In this document: one piece after another, positions 58,506-64,000 of the stretch
Layout of the letters: every line of letters starts with the position of its first letter
How positions within the stretch are numbered: position 1 is the stretch's first letter
NCBI GenBank assembly: GCA_964030785.1
Contig: OZ034978.1
Span: forward strand, 13,567,953 to 13,631,952
DNA: 64,000 nucleotides
Origin: Siderastrea siderea
Taxonomy: Eukaryota; Cnidaria; Anthozoa; Scleractinia; Rhizangiidae
Direction: 5' to 3'
Position numbers and translations under genes: made by a program
The notes under the pieces: model-generated
Told to the model about the DNA's origin: nothing
Seen by the model: the letters and a program-made list of their open reading frames with translations, nothing else
Databases searched by the model: none

Positions 58506-61500
58506 GCTATGGAGCATTACTTTTCTATGATGACGTACAAAGCGGTTCTAACTTTTGAGTATTAAGTCCGAGTATAAAATTCTAAAGAAGGACCATAAAT
58601 TTAGCGAAAGCTACTGAGCAGTACTTTCCTGCAGTGCTGTTTATCATTATTACAAGGTGGTTCTGCATTTAATAGATTGGATCCTAATATGTGACCATTC
58701 ATTCATAAGTGAAAGCTATTAAGCCGGCACTGTGGTACTGTTGTCGTAGCGATTTACCCCAAGCTTAAGCTGACAGTTTTTTGGTACCATAATTGTCAGT
58801 TGTTGTTCTCTAGAACTACACTATTGTTCCTTGGCACTCCCGCTGGCCTGTGAGTACTATAATTGTCAGTTATGGTTCTCTGGCACTCCATTAGCTAAAA
58901 GGAAAAAGGTACCAAATACAAAAAGGGGGGTAGGGGTGGGGGAGAGGGAATCACGATTCGCGATATCGTCTCGTGCCTCTTAATTCCCTTGCCTTTCAGC
59001 GCCTCCACACAGGCTAGCGGATGACGGATAGGTATTGGCGTACCTGTTTATTTCTGTAAGCTGACACAGCTATGAACTCTGTTTCTGGGAAACAAAACTC
59101 CTTTCTCGTTTCGTAGAAAAAGGAAGCCCCATCAGGGCTTTCTAACAAATGAATTCGAGGAACATAACGGCGCATGGTATTCAACAGAAACACCTAAGAA
59201 AGAAATACAAATGTACTCTGAATTAACACTCTGTAAGAAATTTAACTTTTAACTTTATGTATAACACGCTAAGACATGGACACTGAATTGCGGCAGGTAG
59301 TAAGTAGTGTATGCCCGTGGTACTGTTAATTATGCTGTACAAGGTGGTTCTAACTTTTGAGACTGTGAGTGAAATCCTAAAGTGTGACCATTCAGTTGAT
59401 AAAGCTATATTATAAGTAATTATTAATTTTGCAAAGCGCTTAGAGAAATTATCGCTGTAGCGCTATAGAAATAAATTTTATTATTTATGTGCTATAATTT
59501 TTATGAGGTGGCACTAGCTTTTGAAATTCTACTTTCCTGAGGTGCCGTTCTCTATGCCGCTGACAGTGTGTTTCTAACTTTTGAGATTAAAATGTACATA
59601 AAATCTCCGAGAGCGGCATTCAAATGAAAGCTATCTTAAAAGAGATAGAAGTACAAGTTAGAAGCACAAGTACGAGAAGAGCATCACTTTTAACCGATTG
59701 TTCTAGATTCGGCACCATTTGTCAGAGTTTAATTTGCGTACTGCATTAGCTGTTCGTCAAAAACACTTCCTATCCACACATTAGTCCCTTTACGCCCTCT
59801 TCAAGAGGCAGCCAATTAACGTTTTTTTTTACCAGGAAAAAGAAAACGAAAAGAAGCGCTTAAACAATTCACTAATTGGTTGCATTTAAACCAATTTTAT
59901 GCTGCTTCTCTGATTTTCACTACGGAAATGCTAGCTCCTTGTACCAGTTTCTAATGTGAATTTCGTAGCATTTTGGCATTAATTATACGAACACCAGTCG
60001 TTTTCTACAAATAGTCAATGAAATAAATATTCAATTTAACTTAAGTCATGATTGTTGAAGCCAAACAGTAAAAGAGAGCCTAATTTTAATGCGAGACATT
60101 CTGTGAACTTGTAAAAGTATTAAAAGGTAATAAAAACAGGAAATGTACACGGGACTGAGGTGAGCGTCCAAGGACAGCCTCGTCCCCAGGCCTTTATGCG
60201 CTATCTAGTGACTGAGGGAGGCTTGGAATTGAGCGCAATAGCGAGGGCGTCCTAGGCGCCGAGGACGACTGGGAACGAGGCTTAGCCCGACTCAGCCGTT
60301 AATGGATACACAACTTACTTGAATTGGTTTTTCCGCTGTCTGCTCACTATTGGTTAGTTTTATCTTCTGGAAGGTGAGCACGCTCTTCATAAGTAAGGCC
60401 CCAGTCGTGGGGGTCTCCGGGTGCAGATACATCCTCGGGGGGCCCTCTTCCTCCTTTACCTCGCGCCATGGAGTCCAAAGATTGGAACTCATATCAAAGC
60501 AGTATCTGAACTCATCTGCGTACACAAAGTCTATCATCACTGCGTACATTCGTTTAGGCTTGAGGTCCTCGAATGCTAATGAAATTGCAGGACACATACG
60601 CCTAAGAACACAGGAGAATGGAAAATTCAACGTACTATTTAGACATACAGAAATGTTGCATTTCCTCGAGTAAGCAGTCTGTCGCGTTTTTTCTTAAATC
60701 GTCAGTTCGATCTCTAACATTTAATACTTGGCAAGAAACCAAGATTACACGCCACGTCCCGGTTGAGTTCAGTCTAAAGACTGGTGGATATTTGACCCAG
60801 GAAAATTTTCTATTCCAAGAGGTGAACAGTTTTGCAAGAGCAAAGTTCGACGAAAACTGTTTCGAGAAAATGCCCCTGTGTATTTTGCCCTCCAAGGACA
60901 ACTGTCCCTGATGTTATTAGAGCCAAATAAAACTTATTGTGTTGATTATCTTAAATTTTTTTTCGCTGAAGGCCGCGCGCGCGTCGAAACTATTTACTGC
61001 ATAAAATGTTGAACCATTTTATCAATAAGTTCGTAGATGTCCTCGTCGTTAAAAACAACAAAACACTCTTTCATTTTAAAATTTGGCAAAAACACCAAAA
61101 AAAATAAATAAATAAATAAAAAAGAAAAGGGTAACTTTAAAGCTCGGTGAAAAAAATAAGAAAGCCGGGGAATATTCAGTTTGTCACAAACGAACAATAA
61201 AGAAGAAGTTCCGCGCCCAACAGGAATCGTACCCATTACTTTCCATGCAGGACGCTAGCAAATGCGAACTTGCTCGCCACCAGTCTCCCAGAAGCTCAGT
61301 GGTTTAGGCGATCGACCGGTATAAAGAAGGTCATGGGTTCGATTCCAGTCTTGGACTCGCAATTTTTCTTTGTCACACGCTCGAGACAACTATTCCATCT
61401 TTCTTATAAAATACTGGACATCACATTAATAAATCAGGTGAAAATATTACAAATCTCCATTTTCCGACTACAGTCTACGACTACAAGCCAATGATCCGCG

Positions 61501-63300
61501 CTTTTCAGCCATCTCTTCAAGTTCATATTTCAATATTTTTCTTGGTAAGCCTGTGTTAAAATACTGTCATTGATCCTTTGAGGTACTCCCTCAAAATTTG
61601 GGTAGGGCTGTGGCCCTCGGCCATGAACCGGTTCCAGACCTTGTCCCCGACTACATGTCAAAAAAATACGCTGTTCCAGACAAATTTCGCTCTGTTTTCT
61701 TTGCTTCATTCAGCACTTCCTCACGAGGAAACTGATCTTTGCTCCCGTTGGCGTTATTCATTAACTGCAAGCTCTTAGGATCTTTTTTCGGAAGTATAAA
61801 TGTAGATCCTATTCAAGATTACTGATATTAGTCCTAAACTTCAAAAGAATATCCTTCTGCTATACCCTGCTCCAAACCAAAATGTCCCAAAACCATATTT
61901 TCTCGAACCGCACGTACCTATGTAGTACCTACCTTATCTACTTAGCCGTTATCTAATTGACTAAGTTGCTATTTTTAGCAATCTCACATATCACGAAGAT
62001 CGCCGAAAACTACCCTGGTATAGAAGGCCCTAAAACTGCCGAAAAAACATCCGAAAGTTAAATTCCAGAGTTCAGCGTCCGAAGTCTTTATATAACCATG
62101 ATAACGAAATGAAAAAGGGTCCACATTTTTTCAAAGTTTAATAAGTTTGAAGTCTGAAGTGGATTACATCACCAGGTACAATACACCTGATTGAAGCCTG
62201 AGCAACAGAAGTGCGAGATTGCGCAGAACTTTGTCGGTTGAAGTTTTTTGGTTTTTGGTTGAAGTTAGTATCAAAAGAGCTCGAATGGATTTCTGAGGTA
62301 AAAGCTACACGTACTCTATGCTATATAATTTAAAAACAATGACAGATTTCTAAGCTGTTATGGCGACGTTTTGGTTGACAAAAACAATAATCACAGCCAA
62401 GGTGCGATGCAGACGTGCCGAAATAACACAGTGACTGGTTATCGCTTGTCTTCGCAAGCATCTTCTTTACAATTCACCAGATGTCCTTTCTATGTTATCA
62501 GGTGATCACTGACTCCGGAAACGATGTACTACCGCTAATGAAATCTCAAATTGCGATAGAAAGTGTTTTTTTTTTCCTACTCGTTACTTGTAACTATTTT
62601 CTGTCAGTGTTTTAATATTTGAAATATAAATTGCCTGAGAATATGAAGCGTGGGCAAGAATTTTAGACAGAAGGTCGGGTAACCTCATTAGACAGAAAGG
62701 CCTGTTAATGTTATTAAAGGAGGACATTTCTGAGGATTATGAAAACCTTTGGCAGATGTCAAGATTATTGAAAAGCAGACATTAAAGTAAGACATCGCTT
62801 TCAGATAATTTTGGACACATCTGTCAACGCTGTTCACATTACGGTGGGGAGAATAACGCTTATTACAGAGCTTGGACTTGCATTGACTTCCAACTGAAAT
62901 AGTCACCCCTTTCTTGTGTTTGTTCGAGGCGAATCTCGGTGCAACAAGGCGGTAGCTGTCGGTAATTTATCATTGTGCAAGGGCCAATAGGGAGTTTTTT
63001 TTTAACTTGTTCACACGCGGACTTCAGCACTGAACTACTGATAAAATCAGTAAACTTCTGAACAAACCGCAACAGCTTTAAATCACACTTTTCTACCAAA
63101 AGCGCGCGTGACTTAGAATCTTGCTCTAATACCACGAATTATGAAAGATCAAGGTTTCAGTGGCAATATGTATTATGTCTCAATAAACGTTGAGAGTGTG
63201 TAGAACTCGAAACATACCTTCCTTCTTTCGTAACCATCATTTCTGTCTGATGTTCTCTGAATTTCTCCCATAGCTCCTTGTTGTGAAGTAGCACTTTCAT
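41589..63300 (-). CDS. Divergent T-box transcription factor with long C-terminal exon
   Basis: Minus-strand exons: 63218-63300, 60319-60601, 59044-59193, 57974-58056, 44589-44827 and 41589-43585. All junctions are GT-AG with matching phase; total 945 codons including TAG, 944 aa. The T-box covers about residues 9-200: ELWEKF..TEMMVTKEGRRMCP, MYAVMIDFVYAD, MYLHPETPTTGALLMK, FQKIKLTN, RRYVPRIHL, FPETEFIAVSAYRNKQITKL and DANPFASAYRSS. These are all the landmarks of this DNA-binding fold, with many substitutions (for example ALLMK where others have HWMK, and FASAY where others have FAKGF). It should act as a nuclear regulator. I cannot assign a subfamily. Exon 5 is linked by phase (CG|G) and the absence of other candidates across a 13-kb intron. 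The last 664 residues are Ser/Thr/Glu-rich, unrecognised, with an 18-bp coding repeat. The ATG at 63300 is in frame but a 3' splice site just upstream (CTTCAATCAG) leaves room for an earlier exon. Confidence 0.85.
42371..42460 (-). repeat. Coding minisatellite, 5 x 18 bp, in the T-box last exon
   Basis: Five tandem 18-bp units (plus strand like TCACGCGTTCACTAGGTG) encode six-residue repeats of the type T-P-S-E-(R/H)-V. They follow a TPLTPMTP stretch, a dense run of possible proline-directed phosphorylation sites. The repeat keeps frame, so copy-number change would be tolerated. Confidence 0.9.
44395..44520 (+). repeat. ATC/ATA trinucleotide microsatellite in T-box intron 5
   Basis: An ATA run passes into about 14 perfect ATC units, then interrupted copies and CATAAT repeats. 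It starts about 70 bp downstream (gene sense) of the exon ending at 44589. Confidence 0.95.
44930..45115. repeat. Degenerate tandem repeat
   Basis: Recurring GTCACGC, GGTCA, ATGCTAAG and CATACTAT words at irregular ~30-bp spacing. Non-coding; intron of the T-box gene. Confidence 0.5.
47127..47399. repeat. MITE with GATCCC-rich interior, 273 bp
   Basis: CAGGGTGGTAACGAGGTAT at the left and the inverse of ATACCTTGTTACGACCCTG at the right form ~19-bp inverted ends with two mismatches. TAATAA flanks both sides. The interior repeats (C)TGATCCC many times and includes a 14-base C run. Confidence 0.75.
47542..48098. repeat. hAT-like MITE with internal tandem duplication, 557 bp
   Basis: CCCGGGGGAGGGGGGTACTC at the left, GAAGTACCCCCGGGG at the right. 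ATAGCGCA (47534-47541) and ATATCGCA (48099-48106) are an 8-bp target repeat with one change. A ~150-bp left portion, including the CCGGGGGG...TACTCCC end and AAGGGTATGGTTTTTGAGCC, occurs twice in tandem (47542 and 47682). Same family as 13851-14291. Confidence 0.8.
52721..53160. repeat. MITE with GCTTATAAGCCC ends, 440 bp
   Basis: TACGGTCAACTGCCGCTTAT (from 52723) is mirrored by ATAAGTGGCAGTTAACGGTA (to 53158). The interior has several GGGCTTATA and GGAGCTTATA repeats. Inserted inside element 2. Confidence 0.85.
53520..53665 (+). mobile_element. Penelope-type terminal repeat fragment
   Basis: GACGAATGGCTAACGCTCGA followed by AACGTCAGC resembles the hammerhead-bearing end of Penelope-like elements; GAAACGTC is at 53586-53593. 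The CTGATGA box is degenerate. It then reads into TATCAACTCAGTTGATAAAT, a palindromic stretch. A different subfamily from 6833-8877. Confidence 0.55.
53984..54388 (-). pseudogene. Decayed transposase-like frame inside element 2
   Basis: A 134-codon frame with MADVIKQMN, then RQDSAGCYHSRA, which looks like a D-x-A-G-C-Y-H motif of DDE-type transposases of TTAA-associated elements. Downstream the frame drifts: a GACDRKA-like piece sits in another frame (around 54065), and LNSGHDI returns near the end. I infer at least two frameshifts. A D-to-S-type change next to the acidic residue may also have removed function. The family assignment is from recollection of the motif and is tentative. Confidence 0.5.
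56933..57197. repeat. Near-perfect ~265-bp palindrome (MITE)
   Basis: AGGGTGCGTTCGATTGGGAA at the left mirrors TTCCCAATCGAACTCACCCT at the right, and pairing continues almost to the centre near 57064 (AATTAAGGCCCCTTAATT). It is built from GAAATCC/GGATTTC words. The AGGGTGCGTTC end is hAT-like, but I could not find a clear 8-bp target repeat. Confidence 0.85.
58140..58740 (+). repeat. ~106-bp satellite units in T-box intron 3
   Basis: Diverged units at 58140-58330 and 58505-58740 (GATGAAATCCTAAAGTGTGACC, GAGCAGTACTTTCCTGCAG, TACAAGGTGGTTCT). They are the same family as 37970-40170, 20 kb away, split here by unrelated sequence and a TTGA microsatellite. The run of motif words is interrupted, so these are scattered copies, not a clean array. 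Confidence 0.7.
58461..58504 (+). repeat. GATT microsatellite
   Basis: About eleven perfect tandem copies of a 4-bp unit (GATT/TTGA). Confidence 0.95.
59320..59640 (+). repeat. ~106-bp satellite units in T-box intron 2
   Basis: The best unit, 59315-59405, keeps TGTACAAGGTGGTTCTAACT, TTTTGAGACTGTGAGTGAAA and CCTAAAGTGTGACCATTCA, the same words as the arrays at 38 and 39 kb. More diverged remnants run to 59640. Confidence 0.7.
60176..60282. repeat. Small MITE next to T-box exon 2
   Basis: GCCTCGTCCCCAGG and CTGGGAACGAGGC are inverted ends with two changes. ~107 bp, 37 bp downstream (gene sense) of the exon that ends at 60319, very close to its splice donor. Confidence 0.6.
61290..61360 (+). 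mobile_element. tRNA-like SINE fragment
   Basis: AAGCTCAGTGGTTTAGGCG (A-box-like) and GGGTTCGATTCC (exact B-box match) stand at tRNA-like spacing, but no acceptor or anticodon stem pairs. A decayed SINE head, not a tRNA gene. Confidence 0.55.
61361..63217. other. T-box intron 1, no gene seen
   Basis: No supported exon or structured repeat noticed. The minus-strand frame 62863-63135 has no T-box resemblance and starts next to the exon-1 donor, so it is probably chance. Confidence 0.4.
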
Positions 63301-64000
63301 AACTCCCAGAACTGATTGAAGGATAAGAGCTGCTAAAAGATCACGGGACAGTTCCTTCAACGAAGGCAAATCGAACAAGACACTGATAAAACCGTAAATA
63401 AACTGTGATGCAGAAAGACGAGAGATCACATGTTCGACGCGGACAGAGAGCAGCGAAATTACTACACTTCACAGCTTGCCCTCCTAAACAATGCAAAGGT
63501 GCGAGGTTTTCTTGACAGTGCCGGAAAGATCAATCAACATTACAACATCTGTGACTCACAACACCTTTGACAGAAAACCGGCCAGCCGCGCCGGCGTTAG
63601 TGATGAAAACAGGCATTACACACACCAGGGAAATACTTCACCGTCTGCTCCGCCGCGCGCCACCTACTTTGAAAGGCCAATATCAGACTGAGCGGACAAG
63701 GCAACAAACACTGCTCGCAGAGTATATATTTCAGAGGAAGCCTAAGAGAAAATTTTAAAAGAAAACACTGAAGTGTCTTTTTTTGGTTTCTTAGCCTTTT
63801 TTTGAGGACGTTTTAAAAAAAATACATGTGTATATCTGTGCAAGCTAACAAAGGCTGATGTAAACCTGAACGGTTTGCGGAACGGAATGTTGTTTCTTGC
63901 CGGGGAGCTGTTATAACATCTGAACAGGTTTTCCTTGGGATGTTTGGCCCTGCATTTTTCTCCTGACCTGCGATAAAGTTCACTTCAGTGCCACTTAACC
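63301..64000. other. Upstream of the T-box coding start
   Basis: It should hold the 5' UTR, promoter or an earlier exon of the T-box gene. The frame stays open upstream of the ATG to 63429 but with no earlier ATG. Candidate 3' splice sites precede it at about 63313 and 63402. No TATA-type promoter was identified with confidence. Confidence 0.35.

Overview
This 64 kb window is nuclear DNA of a metazoan, most likely an anthozoan cnidarian such as a stony coral. The case rests on AT-rich sequence, small exons separated by GT-AG introns, intron-bearing homologues of animal genes, a GIY-YIG Penelope-like retroelement with a hammerhead-type RNA motif, and very many short inverted-repeat (MITE-type) elements. 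The organism is inferred, not proven. Exons were assembled by hand from splice signals, reading phase and family resemblance. Many nominal open frames begin at GTG or TTG and are really internal exons or chance frames.

Four protein-coding genes can be supported. (1) TMEM134 on the minus strand (seven exons, 13291 down to 1245, last exon not found). (2) CUSTOS on the plus strand (six exons, 13513-18473, complete, 230 aa). Genes 1 and 2 are head to head across about 220 bp. (3) A single-coding-exon PRRT3/PRRT4-like seven-membrane-segment protein on the minus strand (22839-21643). (4) A divergent T-box transcription factor on the minus strand (63300 down to 41589, six coding exons, about 944 aa), with four exons making the T-box and a 664-residue last exon that I do not recognise.

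The rest is mostly repeats. TMEM134 intron 5 holds a decayed Penelope-like element and several inverted-repeat elements. CUSTOS intron 2 holds two adjacent hAT-like MITEs that share 8-bp target repeats. Between genes 3 and 4 lie a hAT-like MITE, a PIF/Harbinger-like MITE flanked by TTA, two arrays of a degenerate ~106-bp repeat in opposite orientation, and a SINE with a tRNA-Ser(UGA)-like head. The 13-kb T-box intron contains two TTAA-flanked elements of 5-6 kb with inverted arms of 0.7-1 kb. One carries a frame-shifted transposase-like remnant; the other has MITEs nested inside MITEs. A near-perfect ~265-bp palindrome follows.

I found no bacterial-type operons, CRISPR arrays, rRNA or intact tRNA genes. 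The points most worth following are the divergent T-box protein with its long novel C-terminal exon, the long-armed TTAA elements, the hammerhead-type motif, and the ~106-bp satellite that occurs in opposing arrays and again inside the T-box gene.
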